From: Talaromyces rugulosus
Taxonomy: Eukaryota > Ascomycota > Eurotiomycetes > Eurotiales > Trichocomaceae
NCBI RefSeq assembly: GCF_013368755.1
Contig: NC_049565.1
Location: 3,968,001-4,032,000, forward strand
Length of the DNA stretch: 64,000 nt
Direction of reading: 5' to 3'
Below, in pieces: positions 1-10,900 of the stretch (position 1 is the stretch's first letter; every line of letters starts with the position of its first letter). The notes beneath the pieces were generated by a model. That model saw nothing but the letters and a program-made list of their open reading frames with translations, was not told where the DNA came from and did no database searches. The position numbers and the translations under genes were made by a program.

Positions 1-3000
1 TCTGGATTCACCGAAAAGACAAGAGCATTTGAGTTTGCTTCATACAGCTTTGATGTCAGCTGGAACATGATATTCAAAGTCCTTACCGTCGGGGGTACGC
101 TCGTCGTTCCAAGCGAGGAGGAACGACACAACGATCTTTCCGGGGCATTAATCAGATCCGCTGCTACTCTCACTGAACTCACAGCATCGGTTGCTCGGTT
201 GCTTGATCCGGGCCAGCTTCCCGATCTTGAAACACTCATTCTGTCCGGTGAGCCGGTGGACTTGCGTGAGTTTGAGGAATGGAAGCCTAGGGCACGTGTG
301 GTTGTCTGCTATGGGCCGTCAGAATGTACGTCTGTTGCAACCATGAACCCTGGTATAGGCGCTAGCTCTGCCGATGCTGGCATTGGAAAGGGAGCTGCAT
401 GTGTAGTGTGGATCGTCGATCCACAAAACTATCGCCGACTGATGCCAGTTGGAGCAGTGGGTGAGATATTGATTGAAGGTCCGATTGTGGGCAAGGGCTA
501 CTACGGTAATGAAACTTTGACCAGCAGATCATATCTGTCACTTGAGCTTCCAAAGCTTCAACCTGCAAGTGAGAAAATACAGGTTATAGGCCCCAGAAAA
601 GGGTTTCTTTCTGGAGACCTGGCACGATACGACGAAGATGGAAATATTCATTTCGTTTCTCGCAAGGATCTCCAGGTCAAACTACACGGTCAGCGTATCG
701 AGCTTGAAGAAGTCCAGTATCATGTCAGCAAGCTTCTAGTAGGCCATGTTGGACCAGTCGTTTGCTGTATTCTGGGCCAGTCAGGCTCTGGCGAGGACCA
801 ACGACTGGCGGCATTTCTCGTCAATGACAAGAGAGACACAAAGGGCATTTGTCAATTTTTGAGCCCTAAACAAACAACCGTCAATGCACTGGAAGGGCTG
901 GACGAAAGAATTGGAGCTGTTCTTCCCAAATACATGGTCCCCTCCGTATACTATTTCATCACGACGCTTCCGCGCACGCACAACGGCAAAATTGACAGGA
1001 AACGGCTCATGGAACTAGCCGATACAGCTGAAGCAGAGCATGTATATAGAGGCCGTACAACCCGGAAAACTATCCGTCGAAATCCATCTACTCCAAACGA
1101 AAAGGCTATGCAAGAACTATGGGCAGCAGTTTTGGGAACCTCGGCGGAACACATTGGAGCAGATGATAGTTTCTTCGATCTCAACGGTGACTCAATCTCG
1201 GCCATGAAGCTGGTCGCTAGTGCTCGAAAGCTGGGCTTCGATCTGCGCGTGGCAGATATTTTTGCAACGCCTAAATTGTCTGATTTGGCTGTGAATTTCG
1301 AAAAGAGAGACAAAAAGTGGACATCTGGGTCGTTCAGCATGCAGCCGTTCCAGCTGCTTGGGGGCTCACCAGATATTGAATCCATTCGCTCAGAGGTTGC
1401 TGTCAAGTGCGGTATTGACGCTCATGAGAAAATTGAGGACGTATACCCATGCACGCCTCTACAGGAAAGTATGCTGGCTGCTACTATCAGATATCCAGGC
1501 TCTTTCACCAGTATGAGGCTATACCGAGTTCCTAATAATGTCGACGAAAGCAGACTCCGTGCTGCTTGGACAAGAGTGGCACACGTACACCGCATTCTAC
1601 GGACTCGACTAGTTGATCTTCACAATTACGGTGTCAGTCAGGTGATCATAAATGAGGACTCCATTGCGTGGGACTCATACGACAGCATGCATGCATTCCT
1701 CCAGCAAGCTGATAAGATTCACATGGGCCCGGCAACAAGGCTTACTAGGTGGGCGTTTATCTATGGACCTGATAAAGAACGTTATCTCGTTTGGACCATC
1801 CACCACGCTACCTACGATGGCTGGACTCTTCAGCTTATTGAAGATGACGTCCGCAAGGCATACTCTGGTCAACGATTGGATATTGACCCTGTAGATATAC
1901 GACCGTTGGTAAACTACATCTTGACACAAAGAAAGGAGGACTCCAAAGCCTTTTGGGCTCGCCAACTTGCAGGCGCTGAAGACAGCGTCGTCTTCCCATC
2001 CCTCCCATCGCATAACTACGACCCAAAACCGGCAACATACCTAGAGAAAACAATAGCTGCAGATGTTAGCGCGACCTCCGGAAATACTGGCCTGTCGGGA
2101 TTGCTTTACGGCAGCTGGGCTGCTATAGTATCCCATATTACCGGCAATCAAACAGTATCGTTGGGAACGATCCTCACGGGTCGCAACGCTCCAATTGACG
2201 GGATAGACAAAGTTATCGGACCAGCTGTGACTACCGTACCTATTCTAATCGATGTAAACATGAAGCTAAAGGTGCGTGAATTTGTGGCAAGAATTCAGGA
2301 CATGACAGCTTGCTGGATTCCGCACGAACATCTCGGCATCCAGGCTATACGGTCCATTGATGAGACATGTCGGGCAGCCTGCAGTTTCCAGACTGTGCTG
2401 GTAATTCAACCGCCTAGGAGAAGCCAGAACGTCGAGAATGGTGGTAAGAGGGATCATATAATGGAGGACGTTGATGAGACGGAAGTTGAAGGCTTTCCTA
2501 ACCAGCACTCAGTATTGAATCAGTACGGCTTGATGATGGAGGTTGTGCCAATTGACAACACTATCACTGTTCGTGCCAGTTTTGATTCCACGCTCATTTC
2601 AAGCACCCAAGTGGATCGTCTGATCAATCTATGGGAGTACATGATACAACAGATCTCTAGCATTCTTCAAACCGGGCTCCTTGATACTGTGGCCTCGTTG
2701 AACTACACTTCTGCGCAAGATCTGAGTGATATTTGGGCATGGAACAAGAACGCCCCTCAGCCCATTGGGCCAGACCGCTTCGTTTGTCAAGCTATACAAA
2801 GCATTGCTCACCAACAACCAGACGCGCTAGCACTCGACGCATGGGACGGTAGCATGACATACAAAAGATTGGACGTATTATCATCACGTCTTGCCCATCG
2901 TCTAATCTCGTCTGGAGTAAGTCGTGGCCACTTTGTGCCTTTGCTGTTCCGCAAATCACTCTGGGCCAACGTGGCAATGCTCGCTGTTCTCAAGGCAGGC

Positions 3001-5967
3001 GGTGCATTCGTTCCACTTGACGCAGATCATCCCGAAGGCCATCTGAGAGCAATCATGCAGCCTCTGAGCGCCAATATTATTCTGTGTGCTGCAAAAACGA
3101 GAGATCGCGCTGCACGACTGGCCCGCAATGCTATCATCGTCGATACGGCTCTGGATGGCAGCCAAGATGCATCCAAGAACATTGACCAGGCCCCAGATAT
3201 CGCACCACCGACGGCACACGACATAGCATATGCAGTCTTTACATCTGGCAGCACTGGTGCCGCGAAAGGCGTACGGATCAGCCACGAGAACCTGGCTACC
3301 GCTATACACTACCAGGCTGGTGCTGAAGGATATCAGTTAAACAGGCATACACGGTCACTCGATAGTTCATCATACTCGTTTGATGCCTGTGTCTGTAACT
3401 TCTTCTACACCGTAACCCAAGGCGGGTGTCTGTGTGTCCCCAGTGACGAGACTCTCAAGGGCGACATTGGATCCTTCATCAACACTTCCCATGTCAATTG
3501 GGCGCAACTAGTGCCGTCTGTTGCGCGCACACTCGATCCAGAGCATTTACCAAACCTAAAGGCCCTCGTGCTAACCGGTGAAGCACTTGGAAAATCCGAC
3601 ATTGAAATGTGGGCGCATCGAGTCCGCCTCGTGAACGCCTACGGACCAACGGAATGCACCATTCTGTGCGCCATCTCGTCGCAGATATCTGACCACTCAC
3701 AGCTGGGCTCGATAGGGGGTGGGCGCGGAGCCAATCTGTGGTTAACAGAAATCGGGAATCCGAATAAACTGGCAACTGTCGGTGCGGTAGGCGAGATTCT
3801 CATTGAAGGTCCCATCGTTGGAGCAGGGTATCTTGGGCCGTACCAATATCCTCTCGTAGAGAATCCATCTTGGCTGGTGTCTGGCAGAGGGAATATCCCT
3901 GGCAGACTAGGAACCCTCTTTCGCACAGGTGACCAAGCACGGTATGCAGAGGACGGTTCGATTGTATTTATCGGCCGTATAGGGTCGGAGATTAAGCTGC
4001 GCGGTCAGAGAGTGGACTTGGCTGCCATTGAATACGTCGTTTCTTCTCATATCCCGCGAGGGTTGGAGTTTGCGGCGGAGATTGTCCAGGTCAACCTGGG
4101 TGCTACAAAGGGACATGAGCGGCAGATGTTGGTCGTCTTTGTTGGTGGATCTGTTCCACTAGAGGGACAAGAAAAGACGCTTGACAAAAGCCTACAGAGA
4201 CTGGTCCCGGAGCTTAAATCTCGGCTTGATGCTCAACTGCCTGTCTATCTCCAGCCCGAAGCCTTCGTTGCTTTCCCAGAAATACCAAAGACAAGCTCCG
4301 GTAAGACAGATCGCCGTCGCCTGAAGGAATTGGGGACACAAATTCGACTATCACAGTTGACATGGATTCGCGGTGACATCGAAAAACCAATACACACGCC
4401 TCCATCGTCTACGATAGAGTCTCTTCTTGCTACTCTTTGGGGCGAGGTTCTGGGGATAGACTCAACGACTATTTCCCGCGAAGACGATTTCTTCCAGCTG
4501 GGCGGCGATTCACTAGGTGTGATGCGGTTGACAACGAAGGCTCATGAACGTGGCTTGGGATTGAAGACGAGCGATGTGTTCACGAGTTCAAAACTTGCCC
4601 TGCTCGCTAAGAGGATCAACCAACTAGATGGAACTAACGTGGCATACAAGCCGTACAGTCTTGCTAGAGATATACAAGACGTCCGTTCGTTCATTCAAAA
4701 ACACATCGCGCCGGTATTGAAGATCGATGCGAGCGAGGTTGAAGACATTCTCCCCGCAAATGGATTCCAGGTCGATTATATGCATAGCCAAGAGGAGCCA
4801 CTGGGTCTTCAGTACGCGTATATAGATATTGGGACGAAGACTTCATGGACAAAGCTTATCGCAGCATGCAGAACTGTGGTGCAGACATTCCAGAGTCTAC
4901 GGGCTCGCTTCGTGAACCACCAAGGGAAGTACTATCAAATCATCCTACGTGATGCTCCTTTGGCTGTCGAGGAAGTCTCTACAACGGAGCAGATAACGAC
5001 CTTTTCCAATCGTTTCTGTCCGGCAGATGGCCATCTGGCGCATGTCAGTGATATCTTCACTAAAATTACTCTTGTGCACACGGGCAGTGACCGACGACGT
5101 GTCATTCTGCGGTTGTCACACATGCAAAACGACGGCTGGTGTACGGTGCGTATTTTACAATCACTCGCCGCTGCATTCAACGATGGCATCGTGGACGAGA
5201 CACCGGACTGGACGAGTCTACTACATTATCGCGACCAGTCGGCACAAGCTTCCCATCTTTACTGGCAGAGGATCTTGAACAAAAGTTCAAACCTTACCTC
5301 TCCACTGGTATACAAGCCAGGTGGTGATCAAGTGCGCACTCTGCGCTCGTACGCTCTGCCATATTTCCATGACGCAGAAGACAACAGACGCACGCGTCCC
5401 ACTGTCGTGGTCAATGTAGCATGGGCACTGGTGTTGCAAAAGTTGGCCAATGTGCAGGACGCGGTGTTTGGCAATGTGACTACAGGTCGCAATGGATCGA
5501 TGCCGGGGCTTGATTCGGTTGTTGGGCCATGTGTAAACATGCTACCCTTCAGGCTACAGCTCAATACCGATTCTCCAACTACAACCAGGCGGCAGCAGAT
5601 ACTTGATTTGGTCGAGGCATCGGCGCAGCAGGTGGACGAACGCACAGCACACGAGGGGCTGGACTGGACAGACCTTGTGGACAAGTCTACAACATGGTCG
5701 TCTGGCACTCGCTACACGTCAGCGGTGCACTTCCGCAACATGGCATTTGAGCCTGAGCTGCTTTTGGGGAATGAAAAAGTGGTTGTTACATGGTACGAGC
5801 TTGTTGCCAGGCCGCACTGGACCACGGTGCTGGTCTATCCGGAAGATAGTGTGCTACGTTTGTGGCTACTGGCTAATCCGTCAGAGATTGGTGAGGACGG
5901 GGCTGATGAGATTTTGCAAATGCTTTCTACGTATTGCGAGGAGATTGTCAAGGAGCTTCGTAGTTGA
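1..5967 (+). CDS. Non-ribosomal peptide synthetase, 3' part (A-T-C-A-T-C)
   Basis: This large cytosolic enzyme builds a peptide from activated amino acids carried on phosphopantetheine arms. The frame is open from base 1 and the adenylation domain is already under way, so the 5' end lies outside the window. Domain order: partial A1 (CYGPSE near 310, NGKIDRKRL near 985), T1 (LNGDS, Ser near 1191; usual LGGxS has Gly for Asn), C1 (intact HHATYDGW at 1801), A2 (FTSGSTGAAKG near 3238, NAYGPTE near 3634, SSGKTDRRRL near 4294), T2 (LGGDS, Ser at 4510), and a last C domain with SHMQNDGW at 5116. The first catalytic His of that last domain is Ser, as in fungal terminal cyclising C domains. No intron, thioesterase or reductase is seen. 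If only one module is complete plus the cut one, the layout matches bimodular diketopiperazine synthetases, but more modules may lie upstream. Product unknown. Confidence 0.95.
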   Translation, partial: SGFTEKTRAFEFASYSFDVSWNMIFKVLTVGGTLVVPSEEERHNDLSGALIRSAATLTELTASVARLLDPGQLPDLETLILSGEPVDLREFEEWKPRARVVVCYGPSECTSVATMNPGIGASSADAGIGKGAACVVWIVDPQNYRRLMPVGAVGEILIEGPIVGKGYYGNETLTSRSYLSLELPKLQPASEKIQVIGPRKGFLSGDLARYDEDGNIHFVSRKDLQVKLHGQRIELEEVQYHVSKLLVGHVGPVVCCILGQSGSGEDQRLAAFLVNDKRDTKGICQFLSPKQTTVNALEGLDERIGAVLPKYMVPSVYYFITTLPRTHNGKIDRKRLMELADTAEAEHVYRGRTTRKTIRRNPSTPNEKAMQELWAAVLGTSAEHIGADDSFFDLNGDSISAMKLVASARKLGFDLRVADIFATPKLSDLAVNFEKRDKKWTSGSFSMQPFQLLGGSPDIESIRSEVAVKCGIDAHEKIEDVYPCTPLQESMLAATIRYPGSFTSMRLYRVPNNVDESRLRAAWTRVAHVHRILRTRLVDLHNYGVSQVIINEDSIAWDSYDSMHAFLQQADKIHMGPATRLTRWAFIYGPDKERYLVWTIHHATYDGWTLQLIEDDVRKAYSGQRLDIDPVDIRPLVNYILTQRKEDSKAFWARQLAGAEDSVVFPSLPSHNYDPKPATYLEKTIAADVSATSGNTGLSGLLYGSWAAIVSHITGNQTVSLGTILTGRNAPIDGIDKVIGPAVTTVPILIDVNMKLKVREFVARIQDMTACWIPHEHLGIQAIRSIDETCRAACSFQTVLVIQPPRRSQNVENGGKRDHIMEDVDETEVEGFPNQHSVLNQYGLMMEVVPIDNTITVRASFDSTLISSTQVDRLINLWEYMIQQISSILQTGLLDTVASLNYTSAQDLSDIWAWNKNAPQPIGPDRFVCQAIQSIAHQQPDALALDAWDGSMTYKRLDVLSSRLAHRLISSGVSRGHFVPLLFRKSLWANVAMLAVLKAGGAFVPLDADHPEGHLRAIMQPLSANIILCAAKTRDRAARLARNAIIVDTALDGSQDASKNIDQAPDIAPPTAHDIAYAVFTSGSTGAAKGVRISHENLATAIHYQAGAEGYQLNRHTRSLDSSSYSFDACVCNFFYTVTQGGCLCVPSDETLKGDIGSFINTSHVNWAQLVPSVARTLDPEHLPNLKALVLTGEALGKSDIEMWAHRVRLVNAYGPTECTILCAISSQISDHSQLGSIGGGRGANLWLTEIGNPNKLATVGAVGEILIEGPIVGAGYLGPYQYPLVENPSWLVSGRGNIPGRLGTLFRTGDQARYAEDGSIVFIGRIGSEIKLRGQRVDLAAIEYVVSSHIPRGLEFAAEIVQVNLGATKGHERQMLVVFVGGSVPLEGQEKTLDKSLQRLVPELKSRLDAQLPVYLQPEAFVAFPEIPKTSSGKTDRRRLKELGTQIRLSQLTWIRGDIEKPIHTPPSSTIESLLATLWGEVLGIDSTTISREDDFFQLGGDSLGVMRLTTKAHERGLGLKTSDVFTSSKLALLAKRINQLDGTNVAYKPYSLARDIQDVRSFIQKHIAPVLKIDASEVEDILPANGFQVDYMHSQEEPLGLQYAYIDIGTKTSWTKLIAACRTVVQTFQSLRARFVNHQGKYYQIILRDAPLAVEEVSTTEQITTFSNRFCPADGHLAHVSDIFTKITLVHTGSDRRRVILRLSHMQNDGWCTVRILQSLAAAFNDGIVDETPDWTSLLHYRDQSAQASHLYWQRILNKSSNLTSPLVYKPGGDQVRTLRSYALPYFHDAEDNRRTRPTVVVNVAWALVLQKLANVQDAVFGNVTTGRNGSMPGLDSVVGPCVNMLPFRLQLNTDSPTTTRRQQILDLVEASAQQVDERTAHEGLDWTDLVDKSTTWSSGTRYTSAVHFRNMAFEPELLLGNEKVVVTWYELVARPHWTTVLVYPEDSVLRLWLLANPSEIGEDGADEILQMLSTYCEEIVKELRS

Positions 5968-7958
5968 TTGGGGAAGGTGTGTTGAATGCATGTATCTGTG
6001 CTATTCTGTAGCTAGTCACTTAAGATAAATACATATACTGGATAGATAACAGATTCACACAGTCCAAAGAGCCAGCTATTTTCTGCTCTATAGACCAGAG
6101 CAACAATTGAATCTACCTTTTTTTTTTTCGTCACTTTTGAATTCCATAGGCATAAATATCTACTCTTTGATACACCTTGCAAAGTTTGGCATGATTTGTC
6201 AACTAGTCTATCTGTCTAGTCATCTAAAATGATATGATTAGATTGCAAAACAACTGTTTAAACCGTTCTTCATATCTAGATGACGGCTTAAACTCCAATA
6301 TTGAAGTATAATCTAACGAGCTTTGCCATTTTCTGATTAAGCTATATTAAGTTAGAGGTGGTTATGTCAATTTTCAACTGGCGAGAAATACTGCCCAACC
6401 TTGCGGAGCTAGTAACTGATAGGTAACATCAAAATATGCCACTATCGCGGACTTGAAATTCTACTAAAGAATTCCTTAATAAATCTCTTATTAGTATTAC
6501 TTTTATTGGTTACCGTCGAAAACAAGAAGAATTTTCTTTAAACAGGATTTCAATGTTACATTACTTAATGTTCTAGTGGGCATATCTAAAAAGGTATTGT
6601 GATTCCGGGATATTTAATTTCTATCTTCAAACTAACTTTCTAATACTCCACATTATGACCCCCACGCACGCGATAATCAGCCAACAACTCGCAATACTAG
6701 TTCAAGATCTAAATACGCCACTACTACCTTTATTTCCAGCCTCAAAACAGGAACAGGTTGAAATACGGTTGAATTAATTACGTACCAGTACGTATTAGTA
6801 CGCCCGGTATTACGGTCGTAATTCGCGTACCTTAGAAGTTACCGTAAATTACCAGGCGGCTATGTCCTGTATTGGGTCTATTAGCTCGTGAAGTAAGCCC
6901 TAACAACGCACATCGATCCTGCAACATAGAATTATATGCCGCCAGCTCTGTTTTAGAAAAATGGGAAGAAATAAATTACTGTGGCTGTCACTGGCTGCTG
7001 CGTATTTGACAAAGGGGGTCCCCTAACAACGCTATAGATGCGGAGTTGGCCAGCGGCACCAGGTGCGTAAATGTACGGAGTATGTAGCGTGTAAAAGTTG
7101 CCGAGGTATTCGGCGCTCTCGAGGTATTGCCATCGCCACATGTATAGAAGAACCAACCTTAGTCTATTACCCAATTTCAAAAAAACGAGATGATAACACT
7201 GGTATTAACAACACTACTTACTTTACATACCACACCAACTAAATGTACCATCGATTGTAACGCCACTAATGAATACACGGCACGCAAATCTTACCACCAC
7301 TGCGGGCACCAACAATGTCGTTTATGCGGGATGTTAGTAAGTAGCACAAAGTTTAACCATTGCTAGCAAAGTATATGAGATCTCGCTAGTTGTGAAGATT
7401 ATCGTATCTCGTACACTATCCTACTGTATTTAGAAATACCCTCCACTACATGGACCGAAGTATCGGGTTTCTATAAGCCAAGAACGAAAAGTGAAACATA
7501 AGAATAAAAATAAAAGCAGAACTTGATCACGCAATAAAAGGTAATTATTGCTCACCAACAGGATCTTCTAAATGAATACTTGAAAAGTTGAAAATATAAT
7601 GTTGGACTAATAAAAGAAACTAGAGTGGACGTTGCCTTCCTAACGGGGTATGGTTAAATTAGTGATATCAGTTTCCTTGTTCCATCAGCTGTTGGTAAAC
7701 TAGACCAAACTGGTCCTTAGTAACCTTTGCTACTTCGATCATTGATTTGTTGAGTAAGATGAATTGTATGAAGATCATCTACCGTCAATTGATCTCAGGC
7801 AACAACAAAGACAGCAACGATAATATGTCGAGATAGATAGGCAGCAATCGATTCGGGTGCTACTTTCACAAACCCAGTCAAATGCAGGAGCGCTGGCCAT
7901 AAAAATCTAAAAAGAAAAAGAGAAAAAAAAAACCAGAGACAGCTTCACTCAGTCCCGC
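5968..7958. other. AT-rich intergenic region between NRPS and ABC transporter
   Basis: About 2 kb of AT-rich DNA with stops in all frames. It holds one short Cys-rich reading frame (7190-7366, listed separately) and a TACGGAGTA box near 7073. A stretch at 6780-6830 repeats GTACGTA-like words. I see no recognisable transposon. The last 60 bases before the ABC transporter ATG are A-rich, as in a fungal 5' leader. Confidence 0.5.
7190..7366 (+). CDS. Possible small secreted Cys-rich protein (58 aa)
   Basis: An ATG-started frame below usual length cut-offs. Residues 1-17 are hydrophobic and Thr/Leu rich, like a short signal peptide, and are followed by six cysteines at residues 19, 23, 38, 43, 46 and 58 (C-x3-C-x14-C-x4-C-x2-C-x11-C). 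Six paired cysteines after a leader is the layout of small secreted fungal peptides. Against it, the region is AT-rich intergenic DNA, the leader is weak (no basic residue before it), and I recognise no family. It may be chance. Confidence 0.2.
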   Translation: MITLVLTTLLTLHTTPTKCTIDCNATNEYTARKSYHHCGHQQCRLCGMLVSSTKFNHC

Positions 7959-10900
7959 ATGGCGCAGTGCTCGATCTGGGGCAATGGCCATGTGTCCAGC
8001 TGCGTGAGCGAGACACTACCGCCTTCAACATGTTTAGCGTCAGGACTGATAATACTGGGCATTTACAAGTTATATCCTCGAAAAGTAAACATACAGCGCA
8101 GCCCTAGATACATCACCGTCCTCTCACCGTTGGTTACAAAGTTAGAGGTCTTGGGTCTTTTCGCTGAAAATGTTCTCTCTCTTGTTCGTGGCTATCAATC
8201 CGATGCAATCCTTTCGACGGCGAGCCCGTCTGCGTATTTGCTGCTTCTCGTACTATTAAGACTGTCTTCAAGATTCGGTTCGCTCCCGACTTTGCAGTCG
8301 CACTCGGCAGCACTTTACACATTGCAATGCATCTTTTGCGCGGTGACTGCCCATACACAGGTGGTGACAAGCGCAGAAGGGCCCCTTGTTCTCACAACGC
8401 TCATCCAGAGTGCCGTTTTTGCGGTCCTCTCTCTCTTCCACCTAACATCCACGCGACGACCCATGGATGATAATGACGCGGCCGACGACCTCAGAAAAGA
8501 TATCACTGCGAGCTTCCTCTCGCGCATGTCGTTTTCCTGGCTCGACGAGCTCGTCTGGAAGGCATTCCGGGCGACGCTCGAAGTGCCGGATCTGTACCCT
8601 CTCAGCGCAGAGCAAAAGTCAGACGCTATTGCTCGAGAGTTCAGTCTGATGCCCACGGCCAGCCTGCTACGCCGGCTGTGGCATTTTATCAAATACGACA
8701 TCCTCGCGCAGGGCTGTTGGGCGGCTGTCAACAGCGTGGCCGTGTACATTGCACCGGCGCTCATACGCGTGTTTCTCACACATCTGAAGGCTGCAGATGA
8801 AGCAGCATGGTTGTGTGTCGGCGGGTTCCTCGCCGGGGGCGTCCTGGTTGGCACGGCAGACTGCCAGTGCGAGTGGACAGGCCGTCAGACCACCGCAAAG
8901 GTCCGCGCGGTGCTCGTCAACGAGATATACACAAAGGTCCTCCAAAAGCGCATCGCAGGGTCAGCAGGCGAGGAAGACGCGGTGGCCAGCGACGGAGGCA
9001 TTTTCAACCTCATGTCCATCGACGCCGAGAACGTGAGCGCCGTGAGCGGCGATCTGCATTTCGTCTGGGTCACGTTTCCCGTGCAGACTGGCATTGGGAC
9101 GTGGCTGCTATACAGGCTGCTGGGGATCAGCGGCGTGCTAGGCGTGCTGGCCATGGTCCTTTTGCTGCCTCTCAACTTCCTGGTTGCGCGGCGCATGATG
9201 GCGGTGCAGGCGCAGGTGCTGACTGCCAGTGACAAGCGAATCCACGCCACGAATGATGTGTTGAACAACCTCCGGACGATCAAGTACTCGGCATGGGTGC
9301 GGCCGTTTATGGAGCGCGTGCTGTCGAAACGAGCCGCGGAAATCACTGAGCTGCGCGCGCGGTGTATCTGGTGGTCAGTCAATATGACCACGTTCCACGC
9401 CCTGCCGTTCATCGTGACGATGATCACGCTTTTCTTGTATACAGTTGTCTGGGGCGGGTCCCTAGGCACGTCCACTGCCTTCCCAGCGCTGGCTATCTTC
9501 GGCATAATCCGAATTCCCCTCGACCGCATGGCGAGTTCGGTCAGCTTCATCATGCGCGCCTATGTGTCTTTGGCCCGGATCGAAAGCTTCTTGCTGGAGC
9601 GGGAGACGGGCAAATACCAGCAACTTGGTGCTTCTGATTCTGATTCAGGCCGCGTTGGTTTCGAAAACGCCACTCTCTCGTGGCCAAATAATGCAGTCAC
9701 TAGCACATCCGCTGACGATACATTCAGAGAAGACATCCCTCTGACCGCGATACATGCTTCACCGTTCCGCCTAGAGAATCTCAATATATCCTTCCAAACG
9801 AACGCATTGAACATCGTCTGCGGCCCCAGCGGGGCTGGCAAATCATCCCTGTTACTCAGTCTGCTGGGCGAAATGGACCTTCTCCATGGCCACGTATTTC
9901 TCCCTCACGACGAGAACCCCTCGACGTTCAGTTCCCTCAGCGACACCACCGCCTACTGCCCACAGGATCCCTGGATCATGAACAGAAGCATCCGAGCCAA
10001 CATCCTCATGGATCAGCCGTTCGATGGCCGTCGCTACGAGCGCGTGCTGCACGCTACCGAGCTGCAGCCGGACCTGGCCGCCCTGGGCCACGGGGACCTC
10101 GCCCTCGCTGGCGAAGGGGGCCGTCGGCTGTCTGGCGGGCAGAAGCAGCGAATCGCGCTGGCACGCGCACTTTATAGCCCGAGCAAGTGTGTGCTGCTGG
10201 ATGACTGCTTAAGTGCGGTGGATGCGCACACGGCGAACCATGTTTTCTTCCATGGTATCAAGGGCCCGTTGATGCGAGGGCGGACATGCATACTGGCCAC
10301 GCATGCGGTACAGTTGGTTACGCCGCATTGTGAGCATCTGGTGGTCTTGGACGAGGGCCGCGTGGTAGGCCAGGGGACGCCGGAGGAAGTGATGTCGAAG
10401 GGCCTGGTAGCAGGCGAGCATGCAGATACAGACTCGGCTCGTGCCCATATTGAGTCTGCAACGCCCGAGTATAATGTCGAGTCAACCGACAAGCCCGATG
10501 ATGTCGACTCCCAGATAACGCACACAGAAACCAAGGCCGAGGGCAAGGTAACCTGGGCTGTCTTCCGCACATATTTGACGACTATGGGGAAACAATCGTA
10601 CTGGATACTCGTGCTCCTCATGTTTGGTGCACAGCAAATCGCTGCTCTCGGCACAAACCTCTGGGTCAAGCAATGGGCTTTCGAATATGACCAGGAATCG
10701 GCTCCCAAGCCAGACGCCTTGTATTATGTCGCCGTGTACGCCGCCATCTTCCTTTCCTACGTGCTTATCACGTTTGTGCGAGACCTCGTCACGCTGTATG
10801 GCTCTCTTCGTGCGTCCACAACAATATACTCCAACCTGCTCAGCGCCATCCTCAATGCCACACCGCTGTTCTTCGACCGCACCCCCTTGGGCCAGATCAC

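Noticed and set aside
67..5967. NRPS starting at the Met at 67
   Set aside because: The frame is open from base 1 and the sequence before 67 is A-domain sequence (SYSFDVSW), so 67 is an internal Met.
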